From: Methylophilus sp. TWE2
GTDB lineage: Bacteria > Pseudomonadota > Gammaproteobacteria > Burkholderiales > Methylophilaceae
Length of the DNA stretch: 64,000 bases
Direction: 5' to 3'
Assembly (NCBI RefSeq): GCF_001183865.1
Contig: NZ_CP012020.1
Location: forward strand, 1,488,001 to 1,552,000
Shown here: positions 36,323-45,005 of the stretch, piece by piece
Position numbering within the stretch: the stretch's first letter is position 1
How the letters are laid out: each line of letters opens with the position of its first letter
Made by a program: the position numbers and the translations under genes
The notes under the pieces: model-generated
Databases searched by the model: none
Told to the model about the DNA's origin: nothing
The model's input: only the letters and a program-made list of their open reading frames with translations

Positions 36323-36519
36323 CAAGGTTGTATTGCTGATGATTTTATTTAACGGCAACGACGATTGAGTGGTTAGATATTTAATTACTCATTAAGACGA
36401 TCAGAGTCGAATATTGTTAACGTATCACCCACGCATTATGCTTCTCACTTAGACTCACCTTTTGCAACCCTCTCAGCTTGAGATACACTGCTTGTGATTT
36501 TTTAATCTTGGCAGGCCTC

Positions 36520-37332
36520 ATGGAAAAGCTGGAAAAATACCGCGTTAACTCTAAAAAATTCTCCCTCAAGCAATATTCTGCAGATGATCGATCCGCGCGT
36601 AATGAAGATAAAGCGCAAGATTTGGCCGAGTTGGCAAAGCTGACTGAGGCGATTAATGCGCGGCAGGATATTTTGCATGCGGAGGGCAAGCATAAGGTGA
36701 TTTTGCTGTTGCAGGGCATGGATACAAGTGGCAAGGATGGTACAGTCAAACAAGTATTTAGTGCTTGTGACCCGTTGGGCATCCGTCTGGCGAGTTTTAA
36801 GGCGCCTAGTGCTGATGAGTTGGCGCATGATTATTTGTGGCGCGTGCATGCCCAAGTGCCGGCCAAGGGTGAGTTGGTTATTTTTAACCGTAGCCATTAT
36901 GAAGACGTGTTGATTGTGAAGGTGCATGGCTGGATTGATGGAGCGGAATGCAAACGCCGTTACCAGCAGATTAACGATTTTGAGCGTATGTTGACCGAGA
37001 CCGGTACGACTTTGATCAAGTGTTTTTTACATATCTCAAAAGAGGAGCAGAAGGAACGCTTGCAAGAGCGCTTGGATGAGCCGACCAAGCATTGGAAATT
37101 TAACCCTAAAGATCTTGAAGAGCGTGCGCTTTGGGATGAGTACATGCAAGCGTATGAATCAGCTATGCAAGCCACCTCTACCGAATATGCCCCTTGGTAT
37201 GTGATTCCGGCCAACTCAAAAACCAACCGCAATCTGCTGATTTCTCGCCTGTTGCTGGAGACCTTAAATGCGTTGCCACTGGCTTATCCACCTAAACCAA
37301 AAGAGTGGGATGCGTTAAAAATTAAAGACTAA
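36520..37332 (+). CDS. ppk2: Polyphosphate kinase 2 family protein
   Basis: Protein of 270 residues that transfers phosphate between polyphosphate and nucleotides. It has the PPK2 P-loop LLLQGMDTSGKDGTVKQVF (about 62-80), the lid region with ECKRRYQQINDFERML, and the Walker-B-like NRSHYEDVLIVKVHGW. RLDEPTKHWKFNPKDLEER is typical of class I. The start is the ATG giving MEKLEKYRV. An in-frame TTG 14 codons earlier is less likely. It appears monocistronic. Confidence 0.92.
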   Translation: MEKLEKYRVNSKKFSLKQYSADDRSARNEDKAQDLAELAKLTEAINARQDILHAEGKHKVILLLQGMDTSGKDGTVKQVFSACDPLGIRLASFKAPSADELAHDYLWRVHAQVPAKGELVIFNRSHYEDVLIVKVHGWIDGAECKRRYQQINDFERMLTETGTTLIKCFLHISKEEQKERLQERLDEPTKHWKFNPKDLEERALWDEYMQAYESAMQATSTEYAPWYVIPANSKTNRNLLISRLLLETLNALPLAYPPKPKEWDALKIKD

Positions 37333-37422
37333 GCGCTGGCCTTGCAGAATTTAATGATTTTACGCTGTGAGAATACGCGGTAGTTACAGTTTAATAGGCG
37401 AATTGCGATTATCATCAAGCCC

Positions 37423-38760
37423 ATGAGTTTACGTTTCAGGTTAAATCTTTTAGTCACCATGCTGTCGCTCGTTTTTCTGGTCGCGGCAGGCGTGGTGCTG
37501 GTGCGCGATACCAAAGACAGTATTCGCGAGCGGGTAGAGGCAGCTACGCGGGTGACAGTGCAGTTACTGGATACCGTCATTGTCAGTTCGGCCATGAATC
37601 CCAGTCTGGGGCCTACGCATTATGTGTTGCAAGATTTTTTGCGCTCCCTGGGCTATGTGCGTAGCAGCCGTATCGAGTTATACGACTATTCCAATAACCC
37701 TTTGTACATTTCACCGACTTCAACGTTTAAATCTGAGATCAATCCACCGGAGTGGTTTGTCAAATTGGTCGCCCCGAAAGTGGAAACAGTGACGCGTCGT
37801 ATTCGTTACGGTACATTGATTATCACCTCTAGTGCAGAAGGCTCTATCCGCGAGGCATGGTCCGGTTTTTTGCAGTTGATGACCATGGGAGTCGGTTTTT
37901 TTGTGCTGCTTAACTTGCTGGTGTATGGGTTGCTGAGTCATGCTTTACGGCCGGTCAGGCATATTTTGCATGCCATTAACCGCATAGAGCAGGGCGACTT
38001 AACCGCGCGTCTGGAGCGCTTTTCAGTGCCTGAGTTTGACAGGATAGGCTTGAGCCTTAATCAGATGGCGGTGTCGCTGGATGCCGAGCGGCAATTGGAA
38101 CAGAACCGCCAGTTGACACAGCTAATCCAGCAGCATATTGAAGACGAGCGACGTAGCCTGGCACGAGAGCTACATGATGAGCTGGGGCAATATGTAACCG
38201 CGATCAAGACTTTTGCCGTCGCCATTGTCAATAAAACCAGGGAAAATGCGCCTGACATTGCGGCCAGTGCACAAACCATCGTCGCTGCGGCCAACCATAT
38301 TTACGATGGTATGCATAATATTATTCGCCAGCTGCGTCCGGCTGCCATGGATAACATGGGCTTGGTAGAAACGCTACGCGACATGGTGTCAGGCTACCAG
38401 GCTCAGCATCCTGAATTGAATATTCAGTTACATGTGTCTGGAGAGTTCCCGCCAATGGGCGAAAACGTGAACATCAACCTCTACCGGATTGTGCAAGAGG
38501 CGGTGAATAATGCCATTAAACATGCCCATGCCCAATGCATCAACGTACATCTGCTGACGGATACCGAGGGTTTGCGTCTGATGATTTGTGATGATGGGGT
38601 AGGCATGCAAATAGAAACGGTAGATCAAACACAGCATTTCGGCCTGCTTGGCATACGTGAGCGTGTCCAGGCCTTGCATGGCCAGTTTAAAGTGGTTTCA
38701 CAGCCAGACGCCGGTCGCGGAACCACTCTGGAAATTAGATTGCCTATACAATCAGCATAG
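37423..38760 (+). CDS. NarX-type membrane sensor histidine kinase
   Basis: Protein of 445 residues. One transmembrane helix lies at about 7-27 and a second at about 152-172, with a small periplasmic sensor of about 120 residues between them. A HAMP domain follows (LRPVRHILHAINRIEQGDL). The HisKA_3 phospho-acceptor is His251 in RRSLARELHDELGQ. The ATPase domain has EAVNNAIKHAHA, DDGVGM and GLLGIRERV. It is paired with the LuxR-type regulator 20 bp downstream. The layout is like MoxY/MoxX, which control methanol oxidation in some methylotrophs, but the input signal cannot be read from the sequence. Confidence 0.92.
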   Translation: MSLRFRLNLLVTMLSLVFLVAAGVVLVRDTKDSIRERVEAATRVTVQLLDTVIVSSAMNPSLGPTHYVLQDFLRSLGYVRSSRIELYDYSNNPLYISPTSTFKSEINPPEWFVKLVAPKVETVTRRIRYGTLIITSSAEGSIREAWSGFLQLMTMGVGFFVLLNLLVYGLLSHALRPVRHILHAINRIEQGDLTARLERFSVPEFDRIGLSLNQMAVSLDAERQLEQNRQLTQLIQQHIEDERRSLARELHDELGQYVTAIKTFAVAIVNKTRENAPDIAASAQTIVAAANHIYDGMHNIIRQLRPAAMDNMGLVETLRDMVSGYQAQHPELNIQLHVSGEFPPMGENVNINLYRIVQEAVNNAIKHAHAQCINVHLLTDTEGLRLMICDDGVGMQIETVDQTQHFGLLGIRERVQALHGQFKVVSQPDAGRGTTLEIRLPIQSA

Positions 38761-38780
38761 AATAAAAGGGAGAGATAAAC

Positions 38781-39413
38781 GTGATTAGTGTAATGCTGGT
38801 GGATGATCATGCCGTGGTCAGGATGGGCTTTAAAATGTTGCTCGAATCAGACCAGGAAATCAAAGTGATTGCTGAGGCCGAAAGTGGTGAAGCTGCCATC
38901 AAGGCCTATGTCGAACACCAGCCCCAAGTCGTGGTCATGGACATCACCATGCCCGGCATCGGTGGTATGGAGGCGATTGAGCGTATTTTGGCCAAAGATA
39001 ATCATGCACGTATTCTGGTGCTGTCTGCGCATGAAGATTCCGTGCATCCGAAACGCGTGCTGAATGCGGGCGCTATGGGCTATGTGACCAAACGTAGCGC
39101 GGCTGAAGAGCTGATTAAGGCAATCCGCAGTGTGGCGCAGGGCAAAAAATATATTGAAGCTAGCGTGGCGCAGCAAATGGCTATCCAACAGTTGTCGGGT
39201 GAGCAGAACCCTGTCGATGTGCTCAGTGAACGCGAGTTTGAAGTGTTTATGTCGCTGGCGCGTGGTAAGTCGACCAACGAAATCGCAGAAACCTTATTCC
39301 TGAGTCCGCGTACCGTGGGGACGCATTTGTACAATATCAAGCAAAAGCTCAACGCGCAAAACTCGGCGGAGATTGCACTGATCGCTATGCGTTGCGGATT
39401 GCTGGAGCCTTAA
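38781..39413 (+). CDS. NarL/LuxR-family response regulator
   Basis: Protein of 210 residues: receiver (MLVDDHAVVRMGFKML, Asp54 in VVVMDITMPGIGG, LSAHEDS, GYVTKRS with the conserved Lys) followed by a LuxR helix-turn-helix (LSEREFEVFMSLARGKSTNE then LSPRTVGTHLYNIKQKL). It forms a two-gene operon with the NarX-type kinase, with a GGGAGAG site before the GTG/ATG region at its start. The operon ends at the hairpin after 39445. Confidence 0.93.
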   Translation: MISVMLVDDHAVVRMGFKMLLESDQEIKVIAEAESGEAAIKAYVEHQPQVVVMDITMPGIGGMEAIERILAKDNHARILVLSAHEDSVHPKRVLNAGAMGYVTKRSAAEELIKAIRSVAQGKKYIEASVAQQMAIQQLSGEQNPVDVLSEREFEVFMSLARGKSTNEIAETLFLSPRTVGTHLYNIKQKLNAQNSAEIALIAMRCGLLEP

Positions 39414-39444
39414 CACACTCACTCCAGTGACTGGTCGTTTATTT

Positions 39445-39478
39445 AAAAAGTCATTCTTGATTTTAAGAGTGACTTTTT
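39445..39478. terminator. Terminator between response regulator and EamA permease
   Basis: AAAAAGTCATTCTT pairs with AAGAGTGACTTTTT with one T-G mismatch. A and T runs on both sides make it usable by both convergent genes. Confidence 0.8.
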
Positions 39479-39497
39479 TATTGGTTGCAAGAGCGCT

Positions 39498-40412
39498 TTA
39501 TTGTTTGCTACGCGTACTCAATATGCCAAAAGCAGCAATCAGTAACATGCCGGCAATCTCGTGCAAGCTCAAGGTTTCACCCCAGACAATGATGCCTATT
39601 AACGTGGCAAACACCACGGTGCTATAAGCCAGACTTGCTACCGTCAGGGTGTTACCGGTGCGATAAGCACGCGTCAACGCCAGTTGGCTGAAGGTCGCCG
39701 ATAGTCCCAGGCCAGTTAATAACGGCAGGTCTTGCCAGCTTAGGGCGGTCATATGGTCAATGAGCATCCAGGATACGCTGGCAACAGTGCAAACCAAGGT
39801 AAAGTAAAACACAGTTCGCCAATCCGGCTCGCCTTGTATGCCTAACTGTTTGACGTGAACGTAGGCCAGGGCGGCGCCTATGCCAGAGAGTAGGCCTATG
39901 CCGCCAGCAAGCAGTTGGTCCCTATGAAACGTGGGTTGCAGTAGCAGGCAAATGCCAGCAAATCCACCTGCGACACACATATTCAACACTAACCGTTGTT
40001 GACGTGTAAGTGGTTTGTCACCTGTTAGCAGCCATGGCGAGAGCAGGGCCAGGAACATCGGTGAGGTGTAGTTAAGCGTGATCGCTGTGGCGAGCGGTAA
40101 ATGCGCGATGGCATAGAAGAACAGTAGCAAAGCCGTGAAGCCTATGCACGCCCTACGTAGCTGCATGGCGAGTAATGGTGTTTTCAAGGGCTTGCGTTGC
40201 CAGCAGACAAGCGCCGCAATCATCAGGAAACCAAACGCAGAGCGGTAAAATACCAGCTCACTGGAGGTGAAACGCGCCGAGCCTGCTTTCACAAAAGCCC
40301 CCATGATGGCAAATCCTAACCCTGCCAACAGCATCCAGTAACTGCCAAGGCGCCAATGCACAGGGTGCCAGTGTTTGGGATGCCTGTCACTTACTTGTCG
40401 GGACTTTAGCAA
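39498..40412 (-). CDS. EamA/DMT-family permease
   Basis: Protein of 304 residues with ten predicted hydrophobic helices in two EamA repeats (first about GLGFAIMGAFVKAGSARFTS, second about SGIGAALAYVHVKQL). Small-metabolite exporters of the RhaT/RarD type have this form; the substrate is unknown. The reading starts at a TTG 8 bp after the stop of the upstream Rieske gene. An ATG 26 codons later, right before the first helix, is an alternative start. It is probably co-transcribed with the Rieske gene. Confidence 0.85.
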   Translation of the reverse strand: MLKSRQVSDRHPKHWHPVHWRLGSYWMLLAGLGFAIMGAFVKAGSARFTSSELVFYRSAFGFLMIAALVCWQRKPLKTPLLAMQLRRACIGFTALLLFFYAIAHLPLATAITLNYTSPMFLALLSPWLLTGDKPLTRQQRLVLNMCVAGGFAGICLLLQPTFHRDQLLAGGIGLLSGIGAALAYVHVKQLGIQGEPDWRTVFYFTLVCTVASVSWMLIDHMTALSWQDLPLLTGLGLSATFSQLALTRAYRTGNTLTVASLAYSTVVFATLIGIIVWGETLSLHEIAGMLLIAAFGILSTRSKQ

Positions 40413-40420
40413 ACAGAAGC

Positions 40421-41572
40421 CTAGCGCTGTAAATGGTCAGGCAGATGCGGCTCCATCTGCTTGCGGTACCACTGATGAAAGTGTTCCAGACCCGTTTCCA
40501 TGGGATGCTGGTAAGGGCCACGTTCATCTTTGCCTAGCATAAACAGCCCTTTGCGGCCGTCATGCATGCGCTGGCAAATTTCTTTGTCTTCAACCGCTGT
40601 TTCAAAATAAGCCGCCTGTTGGGCTTTGATATATTCGCGTTCAAATAAGGCAATATCTTCAGGATAGTAGAACTCAACCACATTCTGGCAAGATTCAATG
40701 CCAGTGGGAATAATGTGAGAGACCACCAGCACGTTGGGATACCATTCAATCATGAGAAATGGGTAGAGTACAAACCAGATCGCGCCATACTTAGGCGTAG
40801 TGCCTTGCTGGTAATCAGTCACTGCTTGTTGCCACTGTTTGTAAACAGGGGAGAGACTGTAATCCGGCAATGGTTTGTAGCCAACCGTTTGTACGCTGTA
40901 ATGCTCGCCAAACTCCCAGTTCAGTTCACCGCAATCGACAAACTGGTTCAGGCCCGGGTGGAAAGGCCCGACATGATAGTCTTCAAGGTAAACCTCAATA
41001 AAGGTTTTCCAGTTGAAATCGTAATGATCGACAATGGCGGAATCAAAGTGGTAGACGGTGAAGTCGAAATCTTGCTTGCACCCGAGCTGTTTCAGGATAT
41101 TTGCAATCTCCAGGCCTTTTTGCTTGGTGGCCTGGTCATTGGTTTTAAATAACAGGCCTTGCCATTCAGTCAGGGCCTGTTTTTCGAGGTGCAGGCAGGG
41201 GTTTTGTTCGAAATGCGGCGCACCTAACAGTTGCCCGCCTAAATCATAGGTCCAGCGATGTAACGGGCAAACAATGTGTTGAGTATTACCCTGGCCATTG
41301 AGCATCACGGCCTGGCGGTGGCGGCAAATATTGCTGATGAGCTGAGGTTTGCCGGCTTGATTTACCAGGGCTGTTGCATTGTGCATCCAGTCCAGGGCGC
41401 GATAATCACCCGCATTGGGGATCATGCGCTCGTGGCCGATATATTGTGGAATTGCCGCGAACAGGTGTTTCTGCTCCAGCGCATATATCTCCGGATGCAG
41501 ATACCAATCGACAGGTAATTGTGCGAAGCGAGTCTGGTTTTGTTCTTTGTTTAAAGAGGTGACAGAACCCAT
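40421..41572 (-). CDS. Rieske-type aromatic-ring-hydroxylating oxygenase alpha subunit
   Basis: Protein of 383 residues. The Rieske [2Fe-2S] cluster ligands are Cys83/His85 in ICRHRQAV and Cys102/His105 in VCPLHRWTYD. The mononuclear iron site is in NWKTFIEVYLEDYHVGPFHP (two His), with a later Asp expected near the C-terminus. No beta subunit, ferredoxin or reductase gene is near, so it may be a homo-oligomeric oxygenase using a shared reductase. The substrate is unknown, and a role in amine or choline-type demethylation is only a guess. The ATG lacks a strong ribosome binding site. Confidence 0.88.
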   Translation of the reverse strand: MGSVTSLNKEQNQTRFAQLPVDWYLHPEIYALEQKHLFAAIPQYIGHERMIPNAGDYRALDWMHNATALVNQAGKPQLISNICRHRQAVMLNGQGNTQHIVCPLHRWTYDLGGQLLGAPHFEQNPCLHLEKQALTEWQGLLFKTNDQATKQKGLEIANILKQLGCKQDFDFTVYHFDSAIVDHYDFNWKTFIEVYLEDYHVGPFHPGLNQFVDCGELNWEFGEHYSVQTVGYKPLPDYSLSPVYKQWQQAVTDYQQGTTPKYGAIWFVLYPFLMIEWYPNVLVVSHIIPTGIESCQNVVEFYYPEDIALFEREYIKAQQAAYFETAVEDKEICQRMHDGRKGLFMLGKDERGPYQHPMETGLEHFHQWYRKQMEPHLPDHLQR

Positions 41573-41755
41573 ATGCCCAACTGATTAATCACTTGCAAAA
41601 AAGGTGAATTGTGCCCGAAAAGGGGATAAATGAAAAGTCAGAACCCCTTTATCCACTGTAAAAACCTGATTCAATCATTTGATTTTAATCAAAAAAATGT
41701 ATGGTTCGTATCTGGCTGCCCCAAGGCTGGCGCCTATTTAAAGCAAAAACGAGGC

Positions 41756-41785
41756 TTAACCAACTCAAATAAATTCAGTTATAAT
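41756..41785 (+). promoter_or_regulatory. Promoter of tal
   Basis: TTAACC and a perfect TATAAT at 18-bp spacing lie 61 bases before the transaldolase ATG. The rest of the 274-bp gap back to the divergent Rieske gene shows no gene. Confidence 0.75.
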
Positions 41786-41846
41786 GTTGGAGGTTTCTAT
41801 GTATAACTATACGTAAACGATTATTGCAATTTTTAGGAGCAATCGA

Positions 41847-42800
41847 ATGGCAAACTTATTAGATCAGTTGAAAGCAATGACAACCATCGTGGCTGACACT
41901 GGTGATGTTGAAGCAATCAAAAGTGTTAAACCTGTGGATGCAACCACAAACCCATCTCTGGTGTTGAAAGCCAGCCAAATCCCAGAGTACGCACCATTGA
42001 TTGAGACTGCCATTGCTTATGCAAAAGCACAAGGTGGTTCCAAAGAACAACAAATTGAAAATGCTGCTGACAAACTTGCAGTGTTGATTGGCGCTGAAAT
42101 TACTAAAGTGGTTCCAGGCCGTATCTCTACAGAAGTGGATGCACGTCTGTCTTTCAACATCGACGCGATGATTGCCAAAGGCCGCAAGCTCATCAAATTG
42201 TACGAAGAGTCTGGCATCAGCAAAGAGCGCGTACTGATCAAGCTGGCTTCTACCTGGGAAGGTATCAAAGCCGGTGAGCAACTTGAAAAAGAAGGTATCC
42301 AGTGTAACCTGACTTTGCTGTTTGGTTTCGGTCAAGCGCGTGCATGTGCTGAAGCTGGCGTGTTCCTGATTTCCCCATTCGTGGGCCGTATCCTTGACTG
42401 GTACAAAGCGAAAAACCCAGGCACTGAATACACACAAGAAACTGACCCAGGTGTGGTTTCCGTACGTGCCATCTACCAGTACTACAAAGAGCACGGTTAC
42501 AAAACCGTTGTGATGGGTGCTTCTTTCCGTAACACTGGCGAACTGATTGCGCTGGCTGGTTGTGACCGTTTGACCGTGTCCCCAAACCTGCTGCAAGAGT
42601 TGGCAGCGACAGAAGGTACATTGGCGCAAGTGTTGAAAGACGGTGGCAAGACTAAAGATGTGCCAGCAAAAATGACTGAAGAAGAGTTCCGCTTCCAGTT
42701 GAACCAGGACGCTATGGCGACTGAAAAACTGGCAGAAGGTATTCGTGGTTTCGTAGCTGACCAGAAAAAACTGGAAGACGCTTTAGCCGCAAAACTGTAA
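41847..42800 (+). CDS. tal: Transaldolase
   Basis: Protein of 317 residues that rearranges sugar phosphates and here regenerates the formaldehyde acceptor ribulose 5-phosphate in the RuMP cycle. The Schiff-base Lys132 is in [12 protein letters not shown], and DATTNPSL and [19 protein letters not shown] are canonical. AGGAG is placed 8 bases before the ATG. It has its own promoter and terminator and is directly upstream of hps and phi. Confidence 0.96.
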   Translation: MANLLDQLKAMTTIVADTGDVEAIKSVKPVDATTNPSLVLKASQIPEYAPLIETAIAYAKAQGGSKEQQIENAADKLAVLIGAEITKVVPGRISTEVDARLSFNIDAMIAKGRKLIKLYEESGISKERVLIKLASTWEGIKAGEQLEKEGIQCNLTLLFGFGQARACAEAGVFLISPFVGRILDWYKAKNPGTEYTQETDPGVVSVRAIYQYYKEHGYKTVVMGASFRNTGELIALAGCDRLTVSPNLLQELAATEGTLAQVLKDGGKTKDVPAKMTEEEFRFQLNQDAMATEKLAEGIRGFVADQKKLEDALAAKL

Positions 42801-42818
42801 TATCGCACTGCGATAATG

Positions 42819-42844
42819 CAAACGGGCAGGAACCTGCCCGTTTG
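42819..42844 (+). terminator. Terminator of tal
   Basis: CAAACGGGCAGG and CCTGCCCGTTTG form a perfect 12-bp stem with a 2-base minimum loop, followed by ACTTTTAA, so it is strong in stem but modest in T tract. Confidence 0.8.
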
Positions 42845-42877
42845 ACTTTTAAGTCAGGCACAAATGGGCCTGCAACA

Positions 42878-42906
42878 TTGACTTATTTTGGCTGCAAGCT
42901 TACTAT
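42878..42906 (+). promoter_or_regulatory. Promoter of hexulose-phosphate synthase gene
   Basis: TTGACT and TACTAT at exactly 17-bp spacing are found 67 bases before the hps ATG. A near-consensus promoter fits a gene that must be highly expressed. Confidence 0.8.
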
Positions 42907-42972
42907 GAGCGACCAGCTTGAATTGGTAGTACGCTAGCAATAGCATTTAAATTTTAATTTTTGGAGAAAAAC

Positions 42973-43605
42973 ATGGCATTAACACAAATGGCATTAGACT
43001 CATTGGATTTTGACGCAACTATCGCTTTGGCAGAAAAAGTTGCTCCACACGTTGACATCCTGGAAATCGGTACACCATGCATCAAGCACAACGGTATCAA
43101 ATTGCTGGAAACTCTGCGCGCTAAGTTCCCAAACAACAAGATCCTGGTTGACCTGAAAACTATGGACGCTGGTGAGTACGAGTCTGAGCCATTCTACAAA
43201 GCAGGTGCTGACATCTGCGTAGTTTTGGGCGTATCCGACATCGGTACAATCAAAGGCGTAATCAAAGCAGCTAACAAATACGGCAAAAAAGCTCAAGTTG
43301 ACCTGATCAGCGTTGAAGACAAAGTTGCTCGTACTAAAGAAGTTGCTGCTGCTGGTGCTCACATCATCGGTATCCACACTGGTTTGGACCAACAAGCTGC
43401 TGGTCAAACTCCATTTGCTGACCTGGCTGCTGTTGCCGGTTTGAACCTGGGTGTTGACATCTCTGTTGCTGGTGGCGTTAAAGCTGCTACAGCTGCTCAA
43501 GTACGTGACGCTGGCGCGACTATCATCGTTGCTGGTGCTGCTATCTACGGCGCTGCTGACCCAGCTGCTGCTGCTGCAGAAATCACTGCTATCGCTCACG
43601 CTTAA
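42973..43605 (+). CDS. hxlA: 3-hexulose-6-phosphate synthase
   Basis: Protein of 210 residues: the key RuMP enzyme, condensing formaldehyde with ribulose 5-phosphate. It belongs to the OMPDC-like TIM barrel family with MALTQMALDSLDFDATIALA at the N-terminus, HVDILEIGTPCIKHNG, the catalytic DLKTMDAGEYES, and IGIHTGLDQQAAGQ and SVAGGVKAATA late. Codon use is strikingly biased (repeated GCT for Ala), a sign of very high expression. A TTGGAG site is 7 bases upstream. It is flanked by its own promoter and terminator. Confidence 0.97.
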   Translation: MALTQMALDSLDFDATIALAEKVAPHVDILEIGTPCIKHNGIKLLETLRAKFPNNKILVDLKTMDAGEYESEPFYKAGADICVVLGVSDIGTIKGVIKAANKYGKKAQVDLISVEDKVARTKEVAAAGAHIIGIHTGLDQQAAGQTPFADLAAVAGLNLGVDISVAGGVKAATAAQVRDAGATIIVAGAAIYGAADPAAAAAEITAIAHA

Positions 43606-43645
43606 TTCATTTAAGCATCAATAAGTAATTATTGATCAGCGAGAC

Positions 43646-43679
43646 AAAAAACCCGACTCAGCAATGTGTCGGGTTTTTT
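43646..43679 (+). terminator. Terminator between hps and phi
   Basis: AAAAAACCCGAC pairs with GTCGGGTTTTTT round a 10-base loop, then T. It separates two enzymes of consecutive steps, which would keep the isomerase transcript below the synthase. Confidence 0.92.
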
Positions 43680-43712
43680 ATTCAATTATTTTTGTTTACA
43701 CAGGATTAAAAA

Positions 43713-44249
43713 ATGGATCATCAACAATTTATTCTGGATAACCTGAAACGCATTCTGGATGTGACTGATAAATCAAAAGCCGCTGAATTATTGAAGCTGG
43801 TTGACGAAGCCGGTTCCACATTTATCGGTGGTGCAGGCCGTTCCTTGCTGGTTTCACGTTTCTTCGCAATGCGTTTGGTGCATTCTGGCTACAGCGTATA
43901 CATGATTGGTGAAGTCGTGACCCCAGCCATCAAAAAAGGCGACTTGTTGGTGCTGGTTTCAGGTTCCGGCGGTACAGCCACCTTGCTGCCATTCGTGAAA
44001 AAAGCCAAAGAAGTGGGCGCGAAGCTGGTTGTGATTTCTATGAAGAAATCTTCTCCTATGGCTGATGTGGCTGATCTTGTGATCCAGATTGGTCAAGATG
44101 ACAGCTTCCCATTAGTTAAAGGCATGCCTATGGGCGGTCAATTTGAATTGTCCACTCTGGTGTTCCTGGAAGGTGCCATTTCTGAGTTGATCCACGCGAA
44201 AGGCCTGACTGAAGAAGGTATGCGCGCATTGCACGCTAACCTGGAATAA
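43713..44249 (+). CDS. hxlB: 6-phospho-3-hexuloisomerase
   Basis: Protein of 178 residues with a single SIS domain that converts hexulose 6-phosphate to fructose 6-phosphate. It shows IGGAGRSLLVSRFFAMRLVHSG (residues 31-52), VLVSGSGGTATLLPFVKKAK, and FELSTLVFLEGAISELIHAKG near the C-terminus. A CAGGA site lies 7 bases before the ATG. No strong promoter is seen in the 35 bases after the preceding terminator, so expression may rely on read-through from hps. Confidence 0.96.
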   Translation: MDHQQFILDNLKRILDVTDKSKAAELLKLVDEAGSTFIGGAGRSLLVSRFFAMRLVHSGYSVYMIGEVVTPAIKKGDLLVLVSGSGGTATLLPFVKKAKEVGAKLVVISMKKSSPMADVADLVIQIGQDDSFPLVKGMPMGGQFELSTLVFLEGAISELIHAKGLTEEGMRALHANLE

Positions 44250-44270
44250 TTTTCGGATTATCCTGACGAT

Positions 44271-44298
44271 AAAAAACCGGCTTAAAAGCCGGTTTTTT
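44271..44298. terminator. Bidirectional terminator between phi and HisA-like gene
   Basis: AAAAAACCGGCT pairs with AGCCGGTTTTTT round TAAA. It is symmetrical and serves both convergent genes. Confidence 0.92.
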
Positions 44299-44318
44299 AT
44301 CGCTTATTCAGTCGCCTT

Positions 44319-45005
44319 CTAGGCAAAATCTGCGGCCGTGATTTTCTTTTGATGCAAGGCGCTGGCTACCAGCACACCAGTTGCACCTGCCTGATCTAAC
44401 GCATGAATATCAGCCATGTGCCTGACGCCGCCGGCGGCATATAGCTGTTGGTTGGGCAGTGTTCGCTTGATCGTTGCCATTTTCTCAATATCGGGACCTT
44501 GATTGGCGCCAACCTTAGGCAGGCTCATGAGTACGGTCGGTTGTGTCCATAGTGTTGCATGCTCCTGTAAATCTGTTGGTCCATGAAATCCATCCTGGAA
44601 AAAATCCAGAGACAGTACGGCTTGGGCAGTCATTTTACGCATGGATTGATAGGTCTCTAGGTCAGCCATTGATTCACTGGCGATGATGGGCCTGATGCCA
44701 CTGTCCAACCAGGGTTGTAAGTCTTTGTCATTTCTAAAACCAGCATCCACCCACCATTGCAGTGCAGGAAAACTTGCCATGGCTTGTTTGATCAGCTTTA
44801 AATGAGGGGCATGGCCAGTGATTGCATTTAAATCGGCAATATACAGGCAGTCGAACGCATAAACTTGTAAAATAGCAGCCACCACATCGAGCAGGGTATG
44901 ACTATCCGTCAGTTGTGATTGAATTGGACGATAATGCTGGCGTTGCCCTTTTACGGCCTGTACCACCTGGCCATGCATCAAATCGATGACGGGAATAATA
45001 TGCAC
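44319..45005 (-). CDS. HisA/HisF-like TIM-barrel protein of the methanopterin/methylofuran cluster
   Basis: Protein of about 228 residues. The first barrel strand HIIPVIDLMHGQVVQAVKG is that of HisA with its catalytic Asp. The rest (CLYIADLNAITGHAPHL, WWVDAGFRNDKD, YAAGGVRHMADI) keeps the phosphate-binding glycines. It is not the histidine-pathway HisA: relatives of this type sit with C1-carrier genes in methylotrophs and methanogens, and their exact step is not settled. The start is taken as GTG 45005, since the first strand begins two codons on. That start overlaps the divergent ATP-grasp gene by 6 bases. Confidence 0.75.
   Translation of the reverse strand: MHIIPVIDLMHGQVVQAVKGQRQHYRPIQSQLTDSHTLLDVVAAILQVYAFDCLYIADLNAITGHAPHLKLIKQAMASFPALQWWVDAGFRNDKDLQPWLDSGIRPIIASESMADLETYQSMRKMTAQAVLSLDFFQDGFHGPTDLQEHATLWTQPTVLMSLPKVGANQGPDIEKMATIKRTLPNQQLYAAGGVRHMADIHALDQAGATGVLVASALHQKKITAADFA

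Noticed and set aside
41859..42629. 256-codon frame antisense to transaldolase
   Set aside because: It lies wholly within tal, has no ribosome site, and its translation is Cys/His/Gln-rich without any motif.
43000..43599. Long open frame antisense to hps
   Set aside because: It is a by-product of the strong codon bias of hps (many GCT and GAC codons read as Ser/Val on the other strand). The product is low-complexity and has no family features.
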